Assembly (NCBI GenBank): GCA_023458595.1
Contig: JAEWYT010000093.1
Coordinates: forward strand, 13,427-77,426
Length of the DNA stretch: 64,000 nt
Reading direction: 5' to 3'
Origin: Pseudomonadota bacterium
Lineage (GTDB): Bacteria > Pseudomonadota > Alphaproteobacteria > Rhizobiales > Tepidamorphaceae
Position numbers and translations under genes: made by a program. This document shows, one piece after another, positions 34,123 to 41,853 of this stretch. Each line of letters opens with the position of its first letter. The stretch's first letter is position 1. Under the pieces are notes generated by a model, which worked only from the letters and a program-made list of their open reading frames with translations, had not been told where the DNA came from and ran no database searches.

Positions 34123-34578
34123 ATGAAGGGACTTCTCGCATCGGCGACGATCGCAGCCGCGCTGGCGCTGGCCGGCCCGGCGGCCGCCAACTGGCGCGTC
34201 GTCTGGGACGGCATGGCGGTGGGCGAGGCGCGCAGCGGCAAGGCTTCGCTGTCGGCGGAATGCCTCGGCGACGGCCTCGTGCTCGGCGTCTACGAGAAAG
34301 CCTGGCCGTTCGAGCACGCGGCGGGCATCGACATCGTGATCGACGGCCACGCCTATCCGGTCCGGCAGTATGGCTCGGGCGATCGTATCGTGCTGTCGGA
34401 CGCCGACGGCAAGGGCGGCACCCTCGGCACGTCGCCGACGCTCCGCGCCGCGCTGAAGGCGGGCCGGGAAGCGCGGCTCGTCGGCGCATCCGTCTCCGGC
34501 ATCGCGCCGAAGGAGATCACCTTCGGCCTGCTCGGCTCGGAAAAAGCGATCTCGACCGTCGAGGCGTTCTGCAGGTAG
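34123..34578 (+). CDS. Small exported protein of unknown function
   Basis: 151 residues with a signal peptide (MKGLLASATIAAALALAGPAAA, then NWRVVWDGMAV). The mature part has one Cys in SAECLGDG and one at the very end (VEAFCR), which could form a disulfide. Repeated beta-type stretches (GIDIVIDGHAYPVRQYG) suggest a beta-sandwich like that of the IalB proteins, though no motif proves it. I do not recognise a family. It follows the DMT gene by 33 bases and may be transcribed with it. An ATG five codons upstream is less likely. Confidence 0.7.
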   Translation: MKGLLASATIAAALALAGPAAANWRVVWDGMAVGEARSGKASLSAECLGDGLVLGVYEKAWPFEHAAGIDIVIDGHAYPVRQYGSGDRIVLSDADGKGGTLGTSPTLRAALKAGREARLVGASVSGIAPKEITFGLLGSEKAISTVEAFCR

Positions 34579-34608
34579 GCGGGCGCGGCCCGGCGGAGAA
34601 CCCCGCCC

Positions 34609-35490
34609 CTACTCCGCGGCCTCCGACATCGCCGCCGACAGGTTGCCGATGCGGCTGACGATGTGGTGGGTGAGCGCATCGTGAATCGCCGAGCGGGCGT
34701 GCCTGGCGCGGATGAAGCCGATGTCGCAGGGCGGCAGCGCCGGAAAGCCGTCGCGTTCGGTCAGAATGCGCATGTCGGGGCGGATGGCGCTTTCGGGCAG
34801 GATCGTTATGGCGAGACCGGCGAGGACGGCGCTGCTGAGGGCGGCCGCCGCCGAGCTCGTATAGGCGACGCGGTACTTGCGGCCGACCGAATCCAGCGCC
34901 GCCTGGGCGGTCCTGCGCCAGGAGCAGGTCTGCGGCCCGACCGCGAGCGGCAGCGGGTCGGCGAGGTGCGTCGCGTGATCCCGCGAGCCGACGAAGTTGA
35001 GGGCCTCGCGGCGGATCACCTCGCCGTTCATGACGTCGCAATTGGTGACGATGGCGAGATCCAGCTCCCCTTTCTCGATATGCCTGTTCAGATTGGTCGA
35101 GCCGTCGCACCGCACCATGAGCTCCACGTGCGGATGGCTGCGGGCGAAGGCGGAGAGAACGCGCGGCAGCAGCCGGTCGGCATAGTCGTCGGGAACGCCG
35201 AGCGTCACCAGGCCCTGCAGGTCCGGCTCTGAGAACACCGACACCGCCTCCTCGCTGAGCGAAACGATGCGCTGGGCGTAATCGAGCAGCCGCAGGCCGT
35301 CCGGGGTCAGGCGCACCGAGCGGGCGCCACGCTCCAGCAGCGCCTTGCCGACCATGTCCTCGAGCTTCTTCATCTGCATCGAGACCGCCGACTGGGTCCG
35401 GTGCACCTCGTCGGCCGCGCGCGTGAAGCTGCCGGTCTCGGCGATCGTCAGGAACGTGCGCAGAAGCTCGACGTCGATCAGGTTCGTCAT
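34609..35490 (-). CDS. LysR-family transcriptional regulator (VtlR-like context)
   Basis: 293 residues from the ATG at 35490 (MTNLIDVELLRTFLTIAETGSFTRAADEVHRTQSAVSMQMKKLE). The N-terminal winged HTH is standard LysR. The C-terminal periplasmic-binding-like domain follows (LVTLGVPDDYADRLLPRVL, ILPESAIRPDMRIL). It is divergent from a DUF1127 gene with 169 bases between. In Brucella the LysR regulator VtlR directly controls small DUF1127-type genes and an sRNA; the same pairing here is suggestive but not proof of orthology. The ligand is unknown. Confidence 0.92.
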   Translation of the reverse strand: MTNLIDVELLRTFLTIAETGSFTRAADEVHRTQSAVSMQMKKLEDMVGKALLERGARSVRLTPDGLRLLDYAQRIVSLSEEAVSVFSEPDLQGLVTLGVPDDYADRLLPRVLSAFARSHPHVELMVRCDGSTNLNRHIEKGELDLAIVTNCDVMNGEVIRREALNFVGSRDHATHLADPLPLAVGPQTCSWRRTAQAALDSVGRKYRVAYTSSAAAALSSAVLAGLAITILPESAIRPDMRILTERDGFPALPPCDIGFIRARHARSAIHDALTHHIVSRIGNLSAAMSEAAE

Positions 35491-35659
35491 GGATCTCTCC
35501 ATCAACATATCTGATGGGTACGATTAAAAACATTCGTTGGAATAATCAATCCCCGTACACCATCTTCCGCTCATCCGAAATCGACACCTGCTTCGCGGCG
35601 GCCGGGCGGAAGACCCGACGGGCCGCCGAGGGGGGTGCATTCCGCAAAAGGAGGCGGAC

Positions 35660-35935
35660 ATGACGACAAGATCCGTTTCTCTCGGCAAGAGCGGGCCTTT
35701 CCTCGCGGCCGGCAACCGGCTGATCGCCCGGACGTGGCAGCTGTGGCGCGCCTGGATGGCCCGCCGGCAGGTGATGGGGCTCCTGGAGGCCGACGACCGC
35801 ATGCTGGCCGACATCGGGCTGACCCGTTCCGACGTCGTCGGATCGCTCGCCTCGGCGATGGATGTCGATCCGTCGCACCAGCTCATCCGGGCGCGGGACG
35901 AGCGGCGGACCAGCCGCCTGCGCCGCCGTTCGTAG
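35660..35935 (+). CDS. DUF1127 domain small protein (first copy)
   Basis: 91 residues with a strong Shine-Dalgarno (AAAGGAGG, six bases before the ATG). The DUF1127 core is WRAWMARRQVMGLLEADDRMLADIGLTRSDVVGSL, with the LADIGLTR motif at about 49-56. The protein is very basic at the end (ERRTSRLRRRS). Known DUF1127 proteins affect phosphate or carbon metabolism, RNA turnover and fucose use in different alphaproteobacteria, and some bind RNA. It is divergent from the LysR gene and followed by a second DUF1127 gene. Confidence 0.9.
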   Translation: MTTRSVSLGKSGPFLAAGNRLIARTWQLWRAWMARRQVMGLLEADDRMLADIGLTRSDVVGSLASAMDVDPSHQLIRARDERRTSRLRRRS

Positions 35936-36141
35936 CGGCAGGTCGCGAACCCCTTATTCGCGGTCGCAAAAACGACACGGACGATCGGCGCCAAGCCTTT
36001 GGTGCATGGCTGGATTTCGGGCCCGGCATAGCACAATTAAGTCCCAATCAATATCTACGTGTTGCAATGCACAACGAACGTCGCGCCGGCTTTGCCAGCG
36101 CGGCGTTTGTGCCCTCAACGGTCGTTTTGAAAGACAACGCC

Positions 36142-36405
36142 ATGGACATGCTCACCTATGCCGGCCACGCGGCCGGTTCCATCCAGCCGCCGCACGCGTT
36201 CCGTGACCACGTCGCGCATCTGATCACCCGTCTGGTCCGCGCCCGCAAGGCGCGCCGGGACTTCGAGACCCTGCGCGGCGCCAGCGACCATCTGCTGGCC
36301 GACATCGGCTTGACCCGCGGCCAGGTCGACCGCGCGCTCGCCACTCCGTTCTGGGTGACCCCGTCGGACCGCATCGCTCTTTCCCGTCAGCAGCGCAGCC
36401 GCTGA
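36142..36405 (+). CDS. DUF1127 domain small protein (second copy)
   Basis: 87 residues from the ATG at 36142, which has GAAAG nine bases upstream. An ATG at 36067 would add 25 residues without likeness to the family. The core is ITRLVRARKARRDFETLRGASDHLLADIGLTRGQVDRAL, so LADIGLTR is kept. The first copy is 206 bases upstream; the gap is AT-richer than its surroundings (around 36035-36075) and probably holds a separate promoter. A strong intrinsic terminator follows at 36454-36496. Confidence 0.88.
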   Translation: MDMLTYAGHAAGSIQPPHAFRDHVAHLITRLVRARKARRDFETLRGASDHLLADIGLTRGQVDRALATPFWVTPSDRIALSRQQRSR

Positions 36406-36453
36406 ACGGTGGGTGGGGCGACACCGGCCGGATTCACGGAAATCCCGCCAATT

Positions 36454-36496
36454 GAATGGCCGCGGCCGAGCTGATCGCCGCGGCCATTCGCTTTTT
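36454..36496 (+). terminator. Rho-independent terminator after the DUF1127 pair
   Basis: A perfect 12-bp inverted repeat, GAATGGCCGCGG at 36454-36465 and CCGCGGCCATTC at 36478-36489, with a 12-base loop. It is followed by GCTTTTTCC. It lies 49 bases after the DUF1127 stop and upstream of the DUF2892 promoter. Confidence 0.85.
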
Positions 36497-36518
36497 CCAG
36501 AGCCCCGCACGAACCCAC

Positions 36519-36565
36519 TTGCGCATTTCTCAGGGTCGTCTATATATATTCAATAATTGGAATAT
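36519..36565 (+). promoter_or_regulatory. DUF2892 promoter overlapped by an ATTC-N8-GAAT operator
   Basis: A promoter TTGCGC (36519-36524), 16-base spacer and TATATA (36541-36546). The inverted repeat ATATTC (36546-36551), N8, GAATAT (36560-36565) covers the end of the -10 and the start region. ATTC-N8-GAAT is the reported recognition pattern of SqrR/BigR/YgaV-type ArsR-family repressors that sense persulfides. Target gene type and operator agree. Confidence 0.6.
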
Positions 36566-36581
36566 GAACGGGGTGACCGCA

Positions 36582-36785
36582 ATGAATATCGACCGTTTTG
36601 TGATGGCCTTCGCCGGCGCCGTTGTTCTCGGCTCGCTGGCGCTGGGTTTCTACGTCAGCACCTGGTGGTTCCTGCTGACGGCCTTCGTCGGCCTCAACAT
36701 GTTCCAGGCGGCTTTCACCGGTTTCTGCCCGCTCGCCATGATCCTGAAGAAGGTCGGCTTCAAGCCGGGCAACGCGTTCGCGTGA
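36582..36785 (+). CDS. DUF2892 (YgaP-type) small inner-membrane protein
   Basis: 67 residues, start ATG at 36582 (MNIDRFVMAFAGAVVLGSL); an ATG six codons upstream lacks a ribosome site. Two hydrophobic helices (FVMAFAGAVVLGSLALGFYV and WWFLLTAFVGLNMFQAAF) are followed by the family hallmark TGFCPLAMILKKVGFKPG. In E. coli this domain is the membrane part of the rhodanese YgaP, whose gene is controlled by the persulfide sensor YgaV. No rhodanese domain is present here. The gene is isolated between two intrinsic terminators and has its own operator. A role in sulfur or persulfide response is inferred. Confidence 0.88.
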   Translation: MNIDRFVMAFAGAVVLGSLALGFYVSTWWFLLTAFVGLNMFQAAFTGFCPLAMILKKVGFKPGNAFA

Positions 36786-36839
36786 CCGGCTCCGGGCAGT
36801 AGCGCCCGAAATCCTGATCCCTCCCGGGCCTGAACGGCG

Positions 36840-38285
36840 CTAGTCGTCGAAAAGGCTCGCCTGACGGCCGGGCTTCCGCCCGGCCTTTTTCTTGTCTTCC
36901 CCGCCGGCTCCGGCCGGGCGCGGTGTCGCGCCGTCGGGCGCGACGGCGACCGGCACCGTGCCGTCGGCGAACTGGATCTCCAGCCGATCGCCGGTCGCGT
37001 GGCCCTTGGCCGTGCGCACCATCTCGCCGGCGGCGTCGCGAACCAGCGCGTAGCCGCGCTTCAGCGTCTGTTCGTAGCTCAGCGCGTCGAGCAGGGTCGC
37101 GACCCGTCCGAGCCTGTCCTTGCGCCGCTCTACCAGCACGGTCATCGCCCGCCCGGCGCGGGCCCGAAGCGCCTCGACCCGTTCGCCGCCGCGCGCGATG
37201 CGGTCGGTGATGCGCCCCGGCGACAGGCGCGCGGACGCGCGGGCGAGCCGGGTGCCGTGCGACCGGGTGTTGGCGATCAGCGCGCGGCCGAGCCGGCCGG
37301 CAGCCTCGTCGAAGCGCTGTCGGGGCAGCGCCAGGAGGTCGCCGAGCTTCGGCAGGCCACGGGAGGCGGCGCGCAGATGGGCCTTGCGCTCCTGAACGAG
37401 GCGCATGAGCCCGGTCTTCAGCCGCTGCGCCCGGTCGGAAACGGTCGCGATCAGCTCTGAGCGGACCGGCACCGCCATCTCGGCGGCCGCCGTCGGGGTC
37501 GGCGCGCGCACGTCGGCGGCGTGGTCGATCAGGGTCCAGTCGGTCTCGTGGCCGACGGCGGAGACGATCGGGATGACGCTTTCGGCAGCCGCGCGGACGA
37601 CGATCTCCTCGTTGAAGCACCACAGGTCTTCCAGGCTGCCGCCGCCGCGCGCGGCGATGATGAGGTCCGGCCGGGGGATACGTCCGCCTGTGTCCAGCGC
37701 GTTGAAGCCGCGGATGCCGCCGGCGATCTCGTCCTCGGCGCCCTGCCCCTGCACCCGCGCCGGCCAGACCAGCACGCGCACGGGGAAACGGTCGGCGAGG
37801 CGATGGAGGATGTCGCGGATCACCGCGCCGGTCGGCGAGGTGACGACGCCGATGACGCGCGGCAGATAGGGCAGCGGCACCTTGCGGTCGGCGTCGAACA
37901 GGCCTTCGGCCGCGAGCTTCTTGCGGCGCTCCTCGAGCAGCGCCATCAGCGCGCCGACGCCGGCTGGCTCCAGCGATTCGATGACGATCTGATAGGTCGA
38001 GCGGCCGGGATAGGTCGTCACCTTGCCCGTCGCGATGACCTCGAGCCCCTCCTCCGGCTTGAAACGGAGCTTGCCGAAGGTGCCCTTCCAGATGATCGCG
38101 TCGATGCGCGCGTTCTCGTCCTTCAGGGCGAAATAGACGTGGCCCGACGAATGCGGCCCGCGATAGCCCGACACCTCGCCGCGCAGCCGTACATAGGGAA
38201 ACGCGTCCTCGACCGTCCGCTTCACGGCAAAGGCGAGCTCGGAAACGGAGAGTTCCGGAATGTTGGCTTGGGCGGGCTCGGCCAT
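36840..38285 (-). CDS. xseA: Exodeoxyribonuclease VII large subunit
   Basis: Single-strand exonuclease subunit, 481 residues. The N-terminal OB-fold domain has LSVSELAFAVKRTVEDAFPYVRLRGEVSGYRGPHSSGHVYFALKDENARID. The catalytic domain has VIGVVTSPTGAVIRDI, IIAARGGGSLEDLWCFNEE and VSAVGHETDWTL. A long helical region and the C-terminal KRGYALVRDAAGEMV follow. The tail ends GRQASLFDD, usual in this group; its Lys/Gly-rich codons also form the terminator described for the opposite strand. The small subunit gene xseB is not in the window. Confidence 0.96.
   Translation of the reverse strand: MAEPAQANIPELSVSELAFAVKRTVEDAFPYVRLRGEVSGYRGPHSSGHVYFALKDENARIDAIIWKGTFGKLRFKPEEGLEVIATGKVTTYPGRSTYQIVIESLEPAGVGALMALLEERRKKLAAEGLFDADRKVPLPYLPRVIGVVTSPTGAVIRDILHRLADRFPVRVLVWPARVQGQGAEDEIAGGIRGFNALDTGGRIPRPDLIIAARGGGSLEDLWCFNEEIVVRAAAESVIPIVSAVGHETDWTLIDHAADVRAPTPTAAAEMAVPVRSELIATVSDRAQRLKTGLMRLVQERKAHLRAASRGLPKLGDLLALPRQRFDEAAGRLGRALIANTRSHGTRLARASARLSPGRITDRIARGGERVEALRARAGRAMTVLVERRKDRLGRVATLLDALSYEQTLKRGYALVRDAAGEMVRTAKGHATGDRLEIQFADGTVPVAVAPDGATPRPAGAGGEDKKKAGRKPGRQASLFDD
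36866..36890 (+). terminator. Intrinsic terminator for the DUF2892 gene, embedded in the xseA coding sequence
   Basis: GGCCGGGC (36866-36873), loop TTCC, GCCCGGCC (36878-36885), then TTTTTCTTG. The perfect 8-bp stem with a T-run on the + strand lies inside the last codons of the convergent xseA gene, where it codes for the KKKAGRKPGRQ tail. It is about 80 bases after the DUF2892 stop. Confidence 0.8.
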
Positions 38286-38339
38286 GCCCCTGTTTACGCT
38301 AAAGCAGGCCGCGCCGCGAGGGGCCGGGGGCCCCGCCCC

Positions 38340-38999
38340 TCAATCCCGATCCGGCGCCCCGCCGGGGAAAAGTGGCCGGTATTGCCGCGCCTCGTCCACC
38401 GCGCGGGCGAAGGAGGGCCTGGCGAGCAACCGCGCGCGATAGGTGCGGAGGTTTTCGAATTCCGGCGCGATCTCATGAACCCAGTCGGCATAGAAGAGCG
38501 ACGGCGCGGCGGCGCAATCGGCAAGGCTGAAATGGGCGCCGGCGGCCCATTCCCTGTCGGCGAGACGGACGTCGAGCCAGCGGTAGGTCCGTTCGAGCTG
38601 GTCCCGGGCGCGCTGGGCGCCAAGCGGATCGGCCGCGCCCTCCGGCCGCAGCCGGTTGGAAACGATCTGCTGCATCGGCGTCATGACGTAGTTGTCGAAG
38701 ACGCGGTCCATGAAGCGGACGTCGAGCGCCGTATCGAAGTCATCCGGGACGAGCCGGACCGGACCGGGGTACTCGTGCTGGAGATATTCGATGATGACGG
38801 TCGATTCGATCACGGTCCGATCACCGTCGACGATCACGGGGAAGCGCTTCAGCGGCCAGACGGCTTCGAGGGCCTCTTCGTCGGCCTTGCCCTGGAACTG
38901 GATCAGCTTGAACTCGAAGGGAACCGCATTCTCGTAGAGCGCGGTCAGCACCTTCTGGCAGTAGGACGAGAACGGGTGCGCGTAGAGCTCGGGTCTCAA
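38340..38999 (-). CDS. Glutathione S-transferase family protein
   Basis: 219 residues. The N-terminal thioredoxin-fold half begins MRPELYAHPFSSYCQKVLTALYENAVPFE and has the glutathione-binding RFPVIVDGDRTVIEST (cis-Pro and ES motif). The C-terminal half is helical with WLDVRLADREWAAGAHFSLADCAAAPSLFYADW (the N-capping S/T-x-x-D box). The active-site residue may be Ser or Cys in SSYCQK. It is divergent from the HxlR regulator with only 74 bases between, so it is the probable target of that regulator. Substrate unknown. Confidence 0.92.
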   Translation of the reverse strand: MRPELYAHPFSSYCQKVLTALYENAVPFEFKLIQFQGKADEEALEAVWPLKRFPVIVDGDRTVIESTVIIEYLQHEYPGPVRLVPDDFDTALDVRFMDRVFDNYVMTPMQQIVSNRLRPEGAADPLGAQRARDQLERTYRWLDVRLADREWAAGAHFSLADCAAAPSLFYADWVHEIAPEFENLRTYRARLLARPSFARAVDEARQYRPLFPGGAPDRD

Positions 39000-39022
39000 G
39001 ATTTCCTCCCTGACTGATCTCG

Positions 39023-39071
39023 ATTTGCAATCGGTTTACTTCTAGCCAGACCGATCCTAATTTGCAAGCGG
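39023..39071. promoter_or_regulatory. Direct repeats between GST and HxlR genes, candidate HxlR operator
   Basis: ATTTGCAATCGG (39023-39034) and ATTTGCAAGCGG (39060-39071) are 12-bp direct repeats with one mismatch, 37 bases apart. They occupy the short shared promoter region. A repeated site beside a divergent regulator is typical of an autoregulated operator. Confidence 0.5.
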
Positions 39072-39073
39072 AT

Positions 39074-39592
39074 ATGGCGAAACGCTCAAACGACGGACAC
39101 CGGTCGGGCTGCCCGATCAATCTGACGCTGGAGACGCTGGGCGACCGCTGGAGCCTGATCGTCATACGCGACGTGATGTTCGGCAACCGGCGCCACTTCC
39201 GCGAACTGCTGAACGGGTCCGAGGAAGGCATCGCCTCGAACATCCTCGCCGACCGGCTGAAACGGCTGACCGATGCCGGGCTCCTGTGGAAGCGCGACGA
39301 CCCGACCCACAAGCAGAAAGCGATCTACAGCCTGACGGAGCCCGCGATCGAGCTCGTGCCGCTGCTCGCCCAGATGGGCGCCTGGGGGCGGCGGCATACC
39401 CCGGTCTCCGAGGAATTGTCGATTCGCGCGCAGATTCTCGAGGAAGGCGGACCGCCGTTCTGGGGCGCCTTCATGGATGAGCTCAGGGCCATGCATCTCG
39501 GCGCGCCGACGCCGAAGCGCTCGGTCTTCGCCGAGCTGCGGGCGGCCTATGAGGCCGTCATGGCCAGGAAGGCCGGCAGGCCCGACGCCTAG
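39074..39592 (+). CDS. HxlR-family transcriptional regulator
   Basis: 172 residues from the ATG at 39074. The HxlR winged helix is clear: the N-terminal CPINLTLETLGDRWSLIVIRDVMFGNRRHFRELL, then EGIASNILADRLKRLTDAGLLWKRDD and HKQKAIYSLTEPAIELVPLLAQMGAW. The Cys before the first helix is the sensing residue in redox or electrophile-responsive members. The C-terminal extension (FAELRAAYEAVMARKAG) is helical. It is divergent from the GST gene, so regulation of the GST by electrophiles is a reasonable inference. Confidence 0.93.
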   Translation: MAKRSNDGHRSGCPINLTLETLGDRWSLIVIRDVMFGNRRHFRELLNGSEEGIASNILADRLKRLTDAGLLWKRDDPTHKQKAIYSLTEPAIELVPLLAQMGAWGRRHTPVSEELSIRAQILEEGGPPFWGAFMDELRAMHLGAPTPKRSVFAELRAAYEAVMARKAGRPDA

Positions 39593-39664
39593 ACGGGTGA
39601 CGACAGGGGGAAGCGCGTGCTAGTCGGACTGTTCCGACGGTCGGCACCATAAGAACGAGGCCAG

Positions 39665-40945
39665 ATGAACGTCCTTCTCATCGGCTCGGGTGGGCGCGAG
39701 CATGCGCTGGCCTGGGCGCTTTCCAGGAGCACGCTGCTCAAGAAGCTCTGGGCGGCGCCCGGCAACGCCGGGATCGCCGAGGTGGCCGACTGCATTCCCC
39801 TCGACGTGACCGACCACAGGGCCGTCATCGCCTTCTGCAAGGAGAACGGCGTTGACCTTGTGGTGGTCGGCCCCGAGGCGCCGCTGGTCGCGGGCATGGT
39901 CGACGACCTCGCCGGGGCCGGCATCCGCGCTTTCGGCCCGACGGCGGCGGCGGCCCAGCTCGAAGGCTCCAAGGCCTTCATGAAGGATATCTGCAGCCGC
40001 TACGGCATTCCGACGGCCGCCTACGGCGTCTTCACCGACGCGGACGCGGCGAAATCGTTCGTGCGCACGGAGGGCGCGCCGATCGTCGTCAAGGCCGACG
40101 GCCTCGCCGCCGGCAAGGGCGTGATCATCGCGCAGACCGTCCGGGAAGCCGAAGCGGCGATCGACGACATGCTCTCCGGCGCCTTCGGCGAGGCCGGCGC
40201 GCGGGTCGTGATCGAGGAGTTCATGGAGGGCGAGGAGGCGAGCTTCTTCGCGATCTGCGACGGCCACACCGCGCTGCCGCTCGCCACCGCCCAGGACCAC
40301 AAGCGCGCGCACGAGGGCGACACCGGCCCGAACACCGGCGGCATGGGCGCCTATTCCCCGGCTCCCGTGATGACGGACGAGTTGTGCCGTCGCGCGATGG
40401 AGGAGATAGTCACGCCGACGATGACGGCCATGCGCACGGAAGGCACGCCGTTTTCCGGCATCCTCTACGCCGGGCTGATGATCACGCCGAAGGGGCCGCG
40501 CCTGCTCGAATACAACGTGCGCTTCGGCGATCCGGAGGCGCAGGTGCTGATGATGCGGCTCGTCGACGATCTCCTGCTGCTGATCCTCGGCGCGCTCGAC
40601 GGGTCGCTGAAGAGCCGTTCGGTGCGCTGGCGACCGGAGCCGGCGCTAACGGTCGTCATGGCGAGCCGCGGCTATCCGGGCGCCTACGAGAAGGGCACCG
40701 TCATCGGGGGCGTCGAGGAGGCGGCTGCGATGGAGGCCGTCGAGGTGTTCCACGCGGGCACGCTGCGCGACGGCGACACGCTCAGGGCGAACGGCGGGCG
40801 CGTGCTGAACGTCACCGCCCTCGGCCGCGACATCCGCGAGGCGCAGACGCGAGCCTATGCCGCCGTCGATCTCATAGACTGGCCGGACGGCTTCTGCCGG
40901 CGCGACATCGGCTGGCGTGCCGTCGAACGGGAGCTGGCGGGATGA
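39665..40945 (+). CDS. purD: Phosphoribosylamine-glycine ligase (GAR synthetase)
   Basis: Second step of purine synthesis. 426 residues, ATP-grasp fold. Conserved parts are MNVLLIGSGGREHALAW, VVVGPEAPLVAG, FGPTAAAAQLEGSKAFMK, VVKADGLAAGKGV, AQDHKRAHEGDTGPNTGGMGAYSPAP and YNVRFGDPEAQVL. The gene has no other purine genes around it. Its stop overlaps the start of the hydrolase by four bases (ATGA), so three unrelated-looking genes are translated after it. Upstream, a small GTCGGA/TCCGAC hairpin occurs at 39623-39638. Confidence 0.97.
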   Translation: MNVLLIGSGGREHALAWALSRSTLLKKLWAAPGNAGIAEVADCIPLDVTDHRAVIAFCKENGVDLVVVGPEAPLVAGMVDDLAGAGIRAFGPTAAAAQLEGSKAFMKDICSRYGIPTAAYGVFTDADAAKSFVRTEGAPIVVKADGLAAGKGVIIAQTVREAEAAIDDMLSGAFGEAGARVVIEEFMEGEEASFFAICDGHTALPLATAQDHKRAHEGDTGPNTGGMGAYSPAPVMTDELCRRAMEEIVTPTMTAMRTEGTPFSGILYAGLMITPKGPRLLEYNVRFGDPEAQVLMMRLVDDLLLLILGALDGSLKSRSVRWRPEPALTVVMASRGYPGAYEKGTVIGGVEEAAAMEAVEVFHAGTLRDGDTLRANGGRVLNVTALGRDIREAQTRAYAAVDLIDWPDGFCRRDIGWRAVERELAG

Positions 40946-41853
40946 GCGCGGCGCTCGCCGATCTGTTCCCGGGCTTTGCGGCGCGCACCGTTGCCGGCGA
41001 CGGGGCGGAGATCTTCCTGCGCCTGGGAGGAGAGGGCCCGCCGCTGCTGCTCGTCCACGGCTATCCGCAGACGCATGTGACCTGGCACCGGGTGGCGCCG
41101 ACGCTCGCCGAGCACTTCACGCTGGTGATCCCCGACCTGCGGGGCTACGGGCAAAGCTCGGTGCCGGCCTCCGACCCCGAGCACCGGGCCTATTCGAAGC
41201 GGGCGATGGCGAACGACCTGGTCGCCGTGATGACGGCGCTCGGCCACGAACGGTTCGGGCTGTGCGGACATGATCGCGGCGCCCGGGTGTCGTATCGCAT
41301 GGCGCTCGACCATCCGCACCGCGTCGAGAGGCTCGCCGTGCTCGACATCGTCACGACGCTCGACACCTGGGAGGCGATGGGCGCGAAGGCCGCGATGAAG
41401 GCCTATCACTGGCAGTTCCTCGCCCAGCCCGAGCCGCTGCCCGAGACGCTGATCGCCGCCGACCCGGCCTACTATCTCGACCACACCATCGCGAGCTGGA
41501 CCAAGGCGAAGACCCTCGAGGCCTTCGATCCCCGCGCCCTCGACCACTACCGCGCGTTCTTCGCGCGGCCGGAACGCGTGCACGCGTGCTGCGAGGACTA
41601 CCGGGCCGGCTGGACCTATGACAAAACGGCCGACGAGGCCGACCGAAAGGCCGGCAGGCGCATCGCCGCGCCGGTCCTGTCGATCTGGGGCGATGCGGGT
41701 TTTCCGACAGGCGGGCCGACGCCGGTCGACGTCTGGCGAAACTGGGCCGACGACGTGTCCGGAGGCCCCATCGATTCCGGCCACTTCCTTCCGGAAGAAA
41801 ATCCGGAGGCGACGACAACAGCACTGCTCAAATTCTTCCGGGGAGGATCATGA
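40942..41853 (+). CDS. Alpha/beta hydrolase with the full fluoroacetate (haloacetate) dehalogenase active site
   Basis: 303 residues. The fold is clear: HGYPQTHVTW oxyanion region, PDLRGYGQSS, nucleophile elbow GHDRGARV. Residue by residue it matches the known set of fluoroacetate dehalogenase RPA1163, always one position later: nucleophile D111, carboxylate-binding R112 and R115, acid D135, halide pocket H156, W157 and Y220, W186 and base H281. This predicts hydrolysis of fluoro- or chloroacetate to glycolate. Epoxide hydrolases share the fold but not the R-x-x-R pair. Translation is coupled to purD before it and to the kinase after it (ATGA both times). Confidence 0.85.
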   Translation: MSAALADLFPGFAARTVAGDGAEIFLRLGGEGPPLLLVHGYPQTHVTWHRVAPTLAEHFTLVIPDLRGYGQSSVPASDPEHRAYSKRAMANDLVAVMTALGHERFGLCGHDRGARVSYRMALDHPHRVERLAVLDIVTTLDTWEAMGAKAAMKAYHWQFLAQPEPLPETLIAADPAYYLDHTIASWTKAKTLEAFDPRALDHYRAFFARPERVHACCEDYRAGWTYDKTADEADRKAGRRIAAPVLSIWGDAGFPTGGPTPVDVWRNWADDVSGGPIDSGHFLPEENPEATTTALLKFFRGGS

